From Nitrospira sp. (GTDB lineage Bacteria; Nitrospirota; Nitrospiria; Nitrospirales; Nitrospiraceae), in the NCBI GenBank assembly GCA_020846195.1, contig JADLEJ010000050.1, positions 1 to 64,000 on the forward strand: a DNA stretch of 64,000 nucleotides, in the 5' to 3' direction. Shown here piece by piece: positions 26,777 through 34,854 of this stretch (within the stretch, counting starts at the first letter, position 1; each line of letters starts with the position of its first letter). Below the pieces are notes generated by a model. The model saw nothing but the letters and a program-made list of their open reading frames with translations, did no database searches and was not told the DNA's origin. The translations under genes were made by a program, and so were the position numbers.

Positions 26777-27667
26777 TCAGCATCCTGCTACGAGCAAGCT
26801 GAAGATATCGGCATTCTTCCGATTGTTATGCCGGAACGAGAACTCGGCCAGGTACAACGGCAAATAGGCCTTGCTGACTTTGTGGAACGTGCCAATCACG
26901 CCCCGTTTCAACAAGCTCCAAAAGCTGTCCAGGTTCGCCGTATGGACGTTGCCACGCACGTACTCATGCTTCTGATGTTGCACTACTTCGTGCGGGTATT
27001 CTCGTTTCAATCGGCCATAGCCTGGATGCTCATCGGTTGCAATCAGAGAAACCTTGTCTCCGACCGTGTTTCTCACGAATTGGCTAAGCGTGAGCCGGTC
27101 CGTATTCTCGATCACCCGGCACACGACATTGCCCTTTCTGGCAATTGCCCCAATGACCGCAATCTTTCCACTCCCACCCTTCACATGCTTCAGCTTGTTC
27201 CAATGCCGGTTCTTATCCTTCCCGCCGATGTACGTTTCATCGACTTCGACTTCGCCCATGAGCTTCGTGAATCCGCCATCCTTCATGGCGGCGCGGATGC
27301 GATGGCACATATACCAGGCCGTCCGGTAGTCGCCGCTGCCGATCTGCCGGTGAATCTGCAAGGCGCTGATCCCCTTCTTGCTCTGCGTCATCAAGTAAAT
27401 GACTTGGAACCAGGTCCGAAGCGGATAGTTGGTATTCTCAAAGACGGTCTTCGAGATCACCGAGAAGCGATAGCCATTGCGACCGCCGCAGTCTTGGCCT
27501 TTGCAGACCCAGTGAAACGGCTTGCTCTTGAGTGCATAGACTTTCTGATTCTGGCAACGAGGGCACTGCACGCCGTTCGGCCAGCGTTTCTCAGTGAGGA
27601 ATTGCTTGCATGCTTCCTCCGTCGAGAACTTGTCCATCAGCGTTGTGAGTGTCATTGGCTTGCTCAT
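26777..27667 (-). CDS. IS1595-family transposase
   Basis: A 296-residue transposase with the N-terminal zinc ribbon (CPRC...CKGQDCG) and the DDE-type catalytic core of the ISXO2/IS1595 domain: Asp in VEVDETYIGGK, Asp in IATDEHPGYG and the third-position Asn in HTANLDSFWSLLKRG. All catalytic motifs look intact and the frame is open. The start at 27667 (MSKPMTLTTLMDKFST) follows GGAGGG; the track start adds 13 residues. A 9-bp inverted repeat (TGAGCACGC/GCGTGCTCA, about 26752-26779) overlaps the stop and could limit read-through. Confidence 0.92.
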   Translation of the reverse strand: MSKPMTLTTLMDKFSTEEACKQFLTEKRWPNGVQCPRCQNQKVYALKSKPFHWVCKGQDCGGRNGYRFSVISKTVFENTNYPLRTWFQVIYLMTQSKKGISALQIHRQIGSGDYRTAWYMCHRIRAAMKDGGFTKLMGEVEVDETYIGGKDKNRHWNKLKHVKGGSGKIAVIGAIARKGNVVCRVIENTDRLTLSQFVRNTVGDKVSLIATDEHPGYGRLKREYPHEVVQHQKHEYVRGNVHTANLDSFWSLLKRGVIGTFHKVSKAYLPLYLAEFSFRHNNRKNADIFSLLVAGC

Positions 27668-27750
27668 GAATCCCTCCGTTGTTGGAGGGACTATAGCAAG
27701 GTTCATGGGGTGGTGTCAAGTGCAACATAATCGCCCATGCCTGACCCCAA

Positions 27751-27873
27751 TTAAGAATCGAGCGCATCAAAGAGAGCCGTGAGTACGGCACGAAAGACCG
27801 GGTATCCTTCTAAGGCATAGATGAAGATGTTGGTATCGAGATAGACCGGGCCGGAGAGCGCTAGCTGGGCCAT
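27751..27873 (-). pseudogene. Truncated PIN-domain toxin
   Basis: From ATG 27873 the frame reads MAQLALSGPVYLDTNIFIYA, a PIN-domain N-terminus with its first catalytic Asp, and then stops after 40 codons. The truncation coincides with the border of the repeat ending ...GACCCCAATT that hosts the IS1595-type element. The later acidic residues are missing, so the protein should be inactive. It overlaps the end of the upstream antitoxin gene by 13 nt, as in a normal toxin-antitoxin pair. Confidence 0.8.
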
Positions 27874-28091
27874 GCATCGCGCTCTCGTCGGATGAACGCG
27901 TCGGCGTCGGCCGGTGAGGCAAATCCACCGGGGGCGCTGCCAATGGCGTTCACCAATTTGGGAGACGGCATGGCTGTGGGATCGGGAATGATAATAATTT
28001 CAGCGAGAGAGCCTGGCACGAGATCCGCCGATTGGATCTGTATCACGCCGCCTGGTTGGACGGTGACGGTTTGTTTGATGGCCGCAATCAT
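27861..28091 (-). CDS. Antitoxin of the broken PIN toxin
   Basis: A 76-residue protein starting MIAAIKQTVTVQPGGVIQIQ, an AbrB/MazE-like swapped-hairpin pattern, with 'DLVPGSLAEIIIIPD' completing the domain and a C-terminal 'DADAFIRRERDAW' helix of the kind that contacts PIN toxins. The start at 28091 fits the domain; the track ORF to 28163 adds an unrelated leader. With the toxin truncated, this antitoxin is an orphan and could persist as a DNA-binding repressor or a neutraliser of related toxins. Confidence 0.7.
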   Translation of the reverse strand: MIAAIKQTVTVQPGGVIQIQSADLVPGSLAEIIIIPDPTAMPSPKLVNAIGSAPGGFASPADADAFIRRERDAWPS

Positions 28092-28193
28092 TGGACGACT
28101 CCTGGTCTGGAGACCCGTATGGCAATTGATTGTATCGCATATGGATGAGTGTTGCGCAAGCATCCGTGATGAAACGAATAAGGGGAAGAAATC

Positions 28194-28348
28194 GGGGGCA
28201 GCTCAGGCTACTGTATGTTCAGGGGACGCCCGCGTCGGCGCAACGTGGATTCCAGTCCCAGCGGCGCGGCGAGCCGGTGGTTGCCACTCGGACGCACCAA
28301 ACGGCTGTTGGCGGTTAACGCATAAGTCAATACGCATGCCTGACCCCA
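28194..28348 (-). pseudogene. REP-associated transposase 3' end, copy C
   Basis: Nearly the same sequence as 24914-25063: the segment ACGCCCGCG...GGCGCAACGTGG, then TTGCCACTCGGACGC and GGCGGTTAACGCATAAGTC, ending in GCATGCCTGACCCCA. It differs by several substitutions and a small insertion near 28205-28220. The left border (AAGAAATCGGGGGCAG) resembles another fragment at 29230-29245. Confidence 0.65.
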
Positions 28349-28371
28349 ATTATTCCCGCCCAATTATTCCC

Positions 28372-28620
28372 ACATACATGACGGCTGGATTGTTTTTTCT
28401 GATGTTGAAGAAGTAGCCCTAGAGCCACCAGATATCTTACCGAATGATTCAATTAATGAAATCAATGCTGAAGCGGACCCCGATTCTACTGGGCGATATC
28501 GCATTGAGATTTCAATGGGCGCTGTTGACCATTTAGGGAATTACCGAGAGGTAACTCTTCGTGCCAAGTCAGCGACTGCTCATATCGAGGATTCCGCAAG
28601 AAAAATCGTTCAAGTGTCAT
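28372..28620 (+). pseudogene. 5'-truncated hypothetical ORF
   Basis: An open frame without a start reads HDGWIVFSDVEEVALEPPDI, later GRYRIEISMGAVDHLGNYRE, and ends QVS-stop at 28620. The upstream side is cut by the repeat border at about 28348. The protein looks like the C-terminal part of a small soluble protein of the kind found in immunity clusters; no family recognised. Confidence 0.45.
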
Positions 28621-28720
28621 GAGGAGAAGAAAGACGGAGGCAGTTCTTGAGCGTGCACCTTGCGCGAGGACGGCGAGATGGAGCGGTGATGAAGAAACGG
28701 CGAAATGTAGGAGTTTAATT

Positions 28721-28906
28721 ATGCTTACCGTTCAAATACGCGATGCTGCGAAAGCGCTTGCTGGTATGGCCGAAGTAGAAATTTTGTGCGATGCGGATGG
28801 CCTAGCATTGTTAATTCAACAAGTAGAGCCACTAAAGAAGGGTTCGCCCATGTGCATATGATGACGCCAGCGTGGGGGCAATGAGCTGAGTGAAGTTGCC
28901 TTTTAA
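28721..28906 (+). pseudogene. Frameshifted immunity-like (Imm32-type) gene
   Basis: ATG 28721 has the SD TAGGAG. The first frame encodes MLTVQIRDAAKALAGMAEVE and goes on to LLIQQVEPL; after two small frameshifts (near 28848 and 28878) the other frames read HVHMMTPAWG and NELSEVAF before a TAA. Joined, these pieces resemble Imm32-type immunity proteins, which carry a H-H-L-(M)TP.WxGNELSE pattern. The Imm32 call is from memory of the pattern and needs a profile search. Confidence 0.45.
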
Positions 28907-28916
28907 GTAGGTGATT

Positions 28917-29229
28917 ATGAAGGCTGATCCCTTAGAAGCAGTTAATAGGCCAACGCATCATTAAAGTTGAAACGGTACATGATTATCTCCATCTCGTATT
29001 TTCTGGGGGTGAGATTCTGAGTATCTTCAACAACCACGAGTACGTTGAGGGTTCGGCATTATCAATTCAAGGCGACCAATTGGTTGCTGTTGATGAATTG
29101 GCCGATAAGGTCTCTCTCAAGTTTCAAAAAGGGGGAATCTTAGTAGTTGGCATCGACGCCGCTGACTATAACGGGCCAGAAGCAATGATCCTCAAACGGA
29201 AAGATGGGCCATCCGTCATTTGGAATTAG
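28917..29229 (+). pseudogene. Frameshifted small hypothetical gene
   Basis: ATG 28917 begins MKADPLEAVN; a single frameshift near 28946-28952 moves to the frame IGQRIIKVETVHDYLHLVFS, which then stays open for about 90 codons to PSVIWN-stop at 29229. The SD AGGTG is at good distance. The intact ancestor would be about 103 residues, the size of a typical immunity protein. No family recognised. Confidence 0.5.
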
Positions 29230-29337
29230 GGAAAGAAAACGGGGGCAGGCTACTTAAATTATGTTCAGTGGCGTCAGTGACGAAGCCTGAAGTTTGGCGA
29301 GGATGATGGCTCAGAAACTGGCGAGTAAGAATCTGTG

Positions 29338-29715
29338 ATGCGGATGCGTGCAATGACACATATGTTGATCAGTCTCCTATGGGCGACACAGCTGTTGTTT
29401 AGTGCGGCGCCAGCACTAGCCGACCAGGCGACGTACATCTACGACGACCTGGGCCGGCTGTCGCAGGTGATCGATGGGCAGGGGCATGTCGCGACGTATA
29501 GTTACGATGCGGTCGGCAATCTGCTCTCCATCGCTCGCAATACTGGCGGTGTCGGCGCGCCAACCATCACTGGCCTGACACCGAATAGCGGCGCGGCAGG
29601 ATCGACCGTGGTTGTGACGCTCACCGGCACGAATCTCACTGGCGCGGCGCTGGCGACGGACAATCCCGGCATTCAGGTCCAGCATGTGGTCACGACACCT
29701 CTTGCCGCAACCTGA
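29338..29715 (+). pseudogene. Truncated secreted RHS/YD-repeat protein with IPT/TIG domain
   Basis: After a signal peptide (LISLLWATQLLFSAAPALA) come two YD repeats (YIYDDLGRLSQVIDGQGHV, YSYDAVGNLLSIARN) and the start of an IPT/TIG domain (APTITGLTPNSGAAGSTVVV). The frame then ends at residue 125, mid-domain, just before core genes resume. Intact relatives are long secreted proteins, so this is an N-terminal stub. GTG 29335 is an alternative start. The stub could still be exported. Confidence 0.7.
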
Positions 29716-29815
29716 CGACAGTGAGTTCGGTACGGATCGCGTCTTTTTATCGCTCTTGTCCACTCCCCCTCCACTGGCCTATCATCCCACCAGCTCAATC
29801 ATTTTCTCCTTAGAC

Positions 29816-31210
29816 GTGGAGCCTCGATTGCCCGTTCGCTTCCGCATTGAAGACCCCGCGCTCGCGGCGCCTCTCCGCCAGATCGAACGGCTGATTCGCC
29901 AGGCCGGCGGCAGGCTCTGGCTCGTCGGTGGATGTGTGCGCGATCTGATTCTCGAACGGCAGCCCCGCGATCTGGATCTCGAAGTCTCCGGCATTCCCGC
30001 CGGCCAGCTGCACAGTCTTCTCTCTGAACATTTCTCCATCCAGTTTGTCGGCCGGGCCTTCGGCGTGTTTAAGCTCACCGGCCTGCCGATCGACATCTCG
30101 CTGCCCATGCGGCGCCCGCTGGAGGAGCCATCGATTCCCGGCCTGCTCCAGCAGGCCGATCCCGGAATGGAGATCGACGAAGCCCTGTCGCGCCGCGACT
30201 TCACGATGAACGCGATGGCCTGGGACCCCGACACGCTGGACTTCCACGATCCCTTTCATGGCCGCGACGATCTCAAGGCCGTCACCCTGCGCCACGTCTC
30301 TGCGCGCTTCGCCGAAGACCCCCTGCGCGTGCTGCGCGGGATGCAACTGGCCGCGCGCTACGACCTGACGGCGGCACCGGAGACGCTCGCGCTCTGCCAG
30401 TCGCTCACGCAAGACCAGCTCCCGAGCGAACGGATCTGGGAGGAATGGAAGAAACTCCTGCTCCAAGGCGTCATCCTCTCGAAGGGGCTCCAGTGGCTCA
30501 ACGATTGCGGCTGGCTCCGGTTCTATCCGGAACTCGCCGCCTTGCGCGGGTGTCAACAAGATCCGGTATGGCACCCGGAAGGCGATGTCTGGATTCACAC
30601 GCTCCACTGCCTGGACTGGTTTGCCAAAGAACGCACCGGACAGCCAGAAGACGATCTGACTGTCGGCCTTGGCGTGCTCTGTCACGACTTCGGCAAACCC
30701 GCCGCAACGAAGGAGGAGTTCGGGCGCATCACCGCGCGCGGCCATGAATCGGAAGGAGAGGCTCCAGCCAGACAATTTCTGGCCAGGCTCACCAATCAAA
30801 CCGGCCTAGCCGACGAGGTTGCAGTCCTTGTGCTCTGTCATTTGCGCCCCGGTGCGCTCTACGGAGGACAGGCCTCGGACAGCGCGGTTCGCCGTCTCGC
30901 CCGGCAAGTGGGCCGCATCGACCGTCTCGTGCGCGTAGCCCGCGCCGATCATGCTGGACGGCCGCCAAAACCGTTCGACGATTTTCCAGCCGGCGAGTGG
31001 CTGCTCAGGAAAGCGCGTGAGTTGGATGTCGACAGGCAAGGCCCTGTTCCAATCGTGATGGGCCGCCATCTGCTCGCGATGGGGATTGCGCCAGGCCCAG
31101 AAATGGGCCAATGCCTCGATGACTGCTACGAAGCTCAGCTGGATGGTTTGTTCACCACGCTTGACGAAGGCCTGGCCTACGCCCGCCGGATACTCGCGTC
31201 TTCTTTGTAA
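29816..31210 (+). CDS. CCA-adding / poly(A) polymerase family enzyme
   Basis: A class II nucleotidyltransferase that matures tRNA 3' ends or tails RNA. LVGGCVRDLILERQPRDLDLE carries the GG..RD motif and the catalytic DxD; RRDFTMNAMAW is the next family block, followed by EDPLRVLRGMQLAARYDL. A C-terminal HD domain (VLCHDFGKPAATKEE...HESEG) is present, as in bifunctional CCA enzymes. The track ORF begins at 29684 inside the RHS stub; GTG 29816 is a more likely start, giving 464 residues, but no clear SD helps. It marks the right border of the accessory island. Confidence 0.82.
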   Translation: MEPRLPVRFRIEDPALAAPLRQIERLIRQAGGRLWLVGGCVRDLILERQPRDLDLEVSGIPAGQLHSLLSEHFSIQFVGRAFGVFKLTGLPIDISLPMRRPLEEPSIPGLLQQADPGMEIDEALSRRDFTMNAMAWDPDTLDFHDPFHGRDDLKAVTLRHVSARFAEDPLRVLRGMQLAARYDLTAAPETLALCQSLTQDQLPSERIWEEWKKLLLQGVILSKGLQWLNDCGWLRFYPELAALRGCQQDPVWHPEGDVWIHTLHCLDWFAKERTGQPEDDLTVGLGVLCHDFGKPAATKEEFGRITARGHESEGEAPARQFLARLTNQTGLADEVAVLVLCHLRPGALYGGQASDSAVRRLARQVGRIDRLVRVARADHAGRPPKPFDDFPAGEWLLRKARELDVDRQGPVPIVMGRHLLAMGIAPGPEMGQCLDDCYEAQLDGLFTTLDEGLAYARRILASSL

Positions 31211-31296
31211 CTCCCATCTCCGCACCCGTTTTCCATCATGCCATTGTGTCTTCCCGCCTCTTGCTCCCTCACGCATCGGCGTCATATGATCGCCTT

Positions 31297-31491
31297 ATGC
31301 AGGTACAACTCAGCCATCCGTCCAGAACGGTCGAGGTCAAAGGCCCAAAGAAGGCCAAGGATCTTTTGAAAGAACTGAGCCTTGTCGTGGAAGCGCATCT
31401 AGTCATCCGCGGCGATGAGCTTGTCACCGAAGACGAGATGCTCTACGACCAAGACCAGATCGAAATCCGTCCGGTGATTTCCGGCGGATAA
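31297..31491 (+). CDS. ThiS/MoaD-like sulfur carrier protein
   Basis: A 64-residue ubiquitin-like protein ending in the diagnostic double glycine (RPVISGG). The fold pattern is MQVQLSHPSRTVEVKG, KAKDLLKELSLVVEAHLVIRGDELVTEDEML, then a last strand. Such carriers are adenylated and loaded with sulfur as a thiocarboxylate. The start at 31297 removes a 17-residue leader from the track ORF that no family member has. Its partner could be the TtuA-like tRNA thiolase at 42841, as TtuB is for TtuA in Thermus; that is inference. The gene stands alone after the nucleotidyltransferase. Confidence 0.75.
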   Translation: MQVQLSHPSRTVEVKGPKKAKDLLKELSLVVEAHLVIRGDELVTEDEMLYDQDQIEIRPVISGG

Positions 31492-31892
31492 TACTTACTC
31501 TTGATCGCTAAGAAGTCCTACGGTCAGCGAATGACTGCCCCCTGCAATCCACCGAACATAGCGACTGCGGCCTAACACCCCTACACCTCCTCCAACGACA
31601 CGCAATAATTGCACGGGGCTTCATTGCGCAAGATCGCTGTTGCGCACGAAACCGTTCCTTCTCGCTCTCTGAACAGCATAGGCCATCTTCCCAAGAGTCA
31701 GATTCTTCGCAGACTGTGCTCAAAGAAAGAGTCATGGCGCGATTTTCATAACGAATGGTCCTGCTGCCGAGAACCGAGTCTTCGCATGACGCGAGACCTC
31801 CTCCGCTACACACCCAGAACCCAGCCCGGTGTACAGCGATACCCCACCATGGTAGCATCACGCCACATTGTGCAAATGAGGCCGCATTCACT
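31492..31892. other. 401-bp gap before the histidine kinase gene
   Basis: No convincing gene; the ORFs listed here are short and lack codon bias. Two direct copies of TTGCGCA lie 16 bp apart near 31625-31650 and could be an operator for the two-component genes, but there is no clear promoter pair. Confidence 0.35.
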
Positions 31893-33287
31893 ATGTTCCG
31901 CCCTTCCCCCCAAACCAGCCTCTTTCAAGATCTTCCCATCCGTCTCATTAGCACCGTACTTCTGATTCTGGCACTAGTGGTCTCTGTGCTGCTGTTATTC
32001 GGCCTTGAACACGAAAAAGTCATTGTCCAGGGGCTCTCGGAGGGGAAAGATCTTCCCACCGGGTTCCTGTCGGGACTGTGGCAATCCCGTTACGATATGC
32101 TTTCGATGACGCTGTTGCTCTTCCTGCTCGGCAGCATCGGGATCGCCGCCGTCATTACCTTCCAGCATTACAGCAGCACGCGACGGACACTTGAAGAAGT
32201 CAAAGGCCTTGCCCGAAACATCCTCGAAAGCATTCCCACCGGCGTCGTGACGGTCGACCGCAACGGCCAAATCACAGCCGTGAATCCCTCGGCGACGGTT
32301 ACACTCCAACGCTCAACGGACACCCTTCTCGGACAATCTTACGAAGATGTGTTTGTCGAAGGAGAGACAATTCGTCTGGTGCTCGACGGCGTCCTGCAAA
32401 GCCACCGCCATGTGGATCATCATGATATGCCTTACGACACCACCGGCCAGCCTCGCACAATCCGCGTCACGACGGCAGACCTGGCCGGAGACGACGGCCG
32501 GTCGGCCGGCGCCATTGTGCTGCTGAAGGACGTCACGGAGCTGCTGAATTTGGAGCGGCGCGTACGAGTCGCGGACAAACTGACCGGCCTGCATACCCTC
32601 TCAGCGGGCGTGGCCCACGAGTTGCGCAATCCCTTGAGCGCAGTGGACCTGAACCTCCATCTACTCGAAGAAGAATTGAAAGAGCAGGGCGCCCTGGGAA
32701 AGCAATCGATCCATTACATCCACGTACTGAACGCCGAATGCCGCCGGCTGTCTGTGATTCTCGATAACTTCATGAAATTCGCACGATCCGGCTCTATGGG
32801 AATGCATGAAGTCCATGTGCTCGCCGCCATCGAGCATATTATGGCGCTGATGCAGTTCGACGCGGAAGAACGAAAGATTCTCTTCACGCACACAGTCGAA
32901 ACAGCCCTGCCTCCCGTCCTCGGCGATGAGACGCAAATCGGCCAGGTCTTATTGAACATCGTGGTCAACGCGTTCCATGCCATGCCGGACGGCGGACAGT
33001 GCCACATCACCGCTGAGACACGAACCACGGACGGCAAACACTGGGTGGAGATTTCGGTGAAAGACACAGGCCTCGGCATTCAGCAAGAAGCCTTGCCCCG
33101 CTTATTCGAGCCCTTCTATACGACCAACCCCAACGGAACCGGACTTGGGCTCGCGATTGCCTACCGGATCATGCAGGATCACGAGGGAACGATTACGGTA
33201 TCGAGCGCTCCAGGTCACGGCACGACCGTGACGATAGGATTCCCTGCCGGAGTCGGCCGACTTCAGGCCATCGGAACAGCGTCATGA
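31893..33287 (+). CDS. Membrane sensor histidine kinase (NtrB/PAS type)
   Basis: Two membrane spans (residues about 15-35 and 70-92) flank a short periplasmic loop; a PAS domain (about 105-215, ILESIPTGVVTVDRNGQITAVN) is followed by the phospho-acceptor helix with His in GVAHELRNPLSAVDLNL and a HATPase domain with N, G1 and G2 boxes (NIVVNAFHAMPDGG, VKDTGLGIQ, GTGLGLAIAYRIMQDHEG). The start at 31893 gives 464 residues; the track start 31755 is upstream of any SD or homologous region. Its gene overlaps the response regulator by 4 nt, so the two form a pair. The signal sensed is unknown. Confidence 0.88.
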   Translation: MFRPSPQTSLFQDLPIRLISTVLLILALVVSVLLLFGLEHEKVIVQGLSEGKDLPTGFLSGLWQSRYDMLSMTLLLFLLGSIGIAAVITFQHYSSTRRTLEEVKGLARNILESIPTGVVTVDRNGQITAVNPSATVTLQRSTDTLLGQSYEDVFVEGETIRLVLDGVLQSHRHVDHHDMPYDTTGQPRTIRVTTADLAGDDGRSAGAIVLLKDVTELLNLERRVRVADKLTGLHTLSAGVAHELRNPLSAVDLNLHLLEEELKEQGALGKQSIHYIHVLNAECRRLSVILDNFMKFARSGSMGMHEVHVLAAIEHIMALMQFDAEERKILFTHTVETALPPVLGDETQIGQVLLNIVVNAFHAMPDGGQCHITAETRTTDGKHWVEISVKDTGLGIQQEALPRLFEPFYTTNPNGTGLGLAIAYRIMQDHEGTITVSSAPGHGTTVTIGFPAGVGRLQAIGTAS

Positions 33288-34642
33288 CGACACCGGCCCG
33301 CATCCTCATCGTGGACGACGAAGTAAACATTCGCGGCGCCTTGATGACCCTCCTTGAGAAGAAGGGGTACCAGGTGCGCGGAGCGGGAACGGGAGAGGAT
33401 GCGCTTGAACAACTCGCCGCCGCCGCCGCAGATTTGGTATTGACCGATCTCAAAATGCCGGGCATCGGCGGCATAGAATTCATCCGCCGCCTCAAAGCGA
33501 AATGGCCGGATACGGAAGTCGTGGTCATGACGGCGTATGGCTCGATCGATACCGCAGTCGACGCCATGCGCCACGGCGCCTACGACTACCTCGCCAAACC
33601 CCTCGATCGCGAACGTTTTCCCGTCGTGGTCGAGAAAGCCCTTGAACGACGCGTCCTCGTCACGGAAAACAGACACCTGCGGGACCGCCTCGAAACCAGA
33701 GCGCGCTTCGATCAAATGGTCGGCGCCAGCGAACCCCTGCAGCGGGTCTACAGCCTGGTGGACATGGTCGCCGACAGCGCGGTCACCGTCCTGCTGACAG
33801 GAGAAAGCGGCACCGGAAAAGAACTTGTCGCCCGGGCCATCCACCACCGAAGCGCGAGAGCCAATGGGCCGTTTGTGACCGTGAATTGCGGCGCCCTGCC
33901 GGAGAGCCTCTTCGAAAGCGAGCTGTTCGGATACGAAAAAGGCGCCTTCACCAGCGCGATGGCGACCAAGGCCGGCCGGTTCGAGCTGGCTGACAGCGGC
34001 ACGCTGCTGCTGGACGAAGTCGGTGAATTATCGCTGAAATCCCAAGTCGACTTTCTGCGCGTCCTGGAAACCAAAGAGTTCCGGCGCCTGGGCGGAACGA
34101 AGCTGATCACGGTCGATGCCCGGATCATCGCGGCGACCAACCGCAACCTGGAGGAGGCGGTCAAACAGGGCGCGTTTCGAGAAGATCTGTACTACCGGCT
34201 CAATGTGGTGCCGATCCGCCTGCCGCCCCTTCGTGAGCGAGGCGACGATATCCCTCTGCTGGTAGACCGATTTCTCATGGAGTGCGCGACCCAGCATCAC
34301 CGTGAACCGAAAGACGTGTCGCGGGAAGCCATGCGACTGTTTCGGTTATATGGATGGCCGGGAAACATCCGCCAACTACGCAACCTGATGGAACGCCTCG
34401 TCGTCACGGTGCGGGATAAAACGATTCAGCCTGAGCACTTGCCCGAAGAGATCCAGGCCAGCAAGGAAAACGCGCATACATTACTCGTCACTCTGGGAAC
34501 CTCTTTAGAGCAGATCGAACGAGATGTCATCCAGCGAACATTAGCTGAAGTCACCAATCACCGGGAACATGCCGCCAAGCTCTTAGGCATCAGCCTCCGA
34601 ACGCTTCAGTACAAAATCAAGGAATACGGCATCCGGGCCTGA
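33284..34642 (+). CDS. NtrC-type response regulator with GAFTSA loop
   Basis: Receiver (Asp in LVLTDLKMPG; Lys in YLAKPLDR), AAA+ domain (Walker A GESGTGKE; Walker B LLLDEVGEL; arginine-finger region ATNRNLEEAVKQGAFREDLYYRLNV) and Fis-type helix-turn-helix (NHREHAAKLLGISLRTLQYKIKEYGI). The sigma-54 contact loop reads GAFTSA rather than the usual GAFTGA. It follows its kinase with an ATGA overlap and lies directly upstream of the hydrogenase-4-like gene cluster, which it probably controls through the paired dyads at 34691-34748. A hairpin (CCGCCA/TGGCGG) lies right after its stop. Confidence 0.92.
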   Translation: MTTPARILIVDDEVNIRGALMTLLEKKGYQVRGAGTGEDALEQLAAAAADLVLTDLKMPGIGGIEFIRRLKAKWPDTEVVVMTAYGSIDTAVDAMRHGAYDYLAKPLDRERFPVVVEKALERRVLVTENRHLRDRLETRARFDQMVGASEPLQRVYSLVDMVADSAVTVLLTGESGTGKELVARAIHHRSARANGPFVTVNCGALPESLFESELFGYEKGAFTSAMATKAGRFELADSGTLLLDEVGELSLKSQVDFLRVLETKEFRRLGGTKLITVDARIIAATNRNLEEAVKQGAFREDLYYRLNVVPIRLPPLRERGDDIPLLVDRFLMECATQHHREPKDVSREAMRLFRLYGWPGNIRQLRNLMERLVVTVRDKTIQPEHLPEEIQASKENAHTLLVTLGTSLEQIERDVIQRTLAEVTNHREHAAKLLGISLRTLQYKIKEYGIRA

Positions 34643-34659
34643 CCGCCATCTCGTGGCGG
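34643..34659 (+). terminator. Hairpin after the regulator gene
   Basis: CCGCCA-TCTCG-TGGCGG directly follows the TGA of the response regulator. There is no T-run, so it may be an incomplete or factor-dependent terminator, or just stabilise the 3' end. Confidence 0.4.
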
Positions 34660-34690
34660 CTCCCCACCCACAGCCGGATCAAACGCCGCG

Positions 34691-34748
34691 CTGCAATATT
34701 TGCAGGACTCTACCGGCGTCGATTCAGGATCACCTGCAAGTCTTGCAG
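34691..34748 (+). promoter_or_regulatory. Two enhancer-like dyads CTGCAA-N3-TTGCAG
   Basis: Perfect dyads at 34691-34705 (spacer TAT) and 34734-34748 (spacer GTC), identical in both arms and 43 bp apart start to start, close to four helical turns. They sit 120-190 bp before the -24/-12 candidate, the usual place for upstream activating sequences of NtrC-type proteins, and just after the gene of such a protein. Confidence 0.65.
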
Positions 34749-34854
34749 GCCGCGATGACGCCGTTCCTCTACAATTCGCAATGGGAACCCCCCTTTTCCT
34801 GTAAGTGCGCCATTTCTTTCACGCCATCCCGACATACTCGCATAACAAGACCGC

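Larger units (their letters stand above)
25913..27743. mobile_element. Complete IS1595-family element with cargo gene
   Basis: Terminal inverted repeats begin GGCGATTGTGTTG at 25921 (reading right) and GGCGATTATGTTG at 27735 (reading left) and agree at 20 of the first 23 bases. They are flanked by a perfect 8-bp duplication CATGCCTG (25913-25920 and 27736-27743), the duplication size expected for this family. Inside are a membrane-protein gene (25993, plus strand), a 41-residue gene (26700, minus) and the transposase (27667, minus). Element length is 1815 bp. The insertion target is the outer end of a repeat found also at 25040 and 28325, so the element landed in older mobile DNA. Confidence 0.88.

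Noticed and set aside
26687-27730. 347-codon plus-strand ORF across the transposase gene
   Set aside because: Antisense of the IS1595-type transposase, which has intact catalytic motifs in the other strand.
31620-31655. Possible sigma-54 promoter before the histidine kinase gene
   Set aside because: TTGCAC and TTGC are present but spacing does not fit the 10-bp GG/GC rule.
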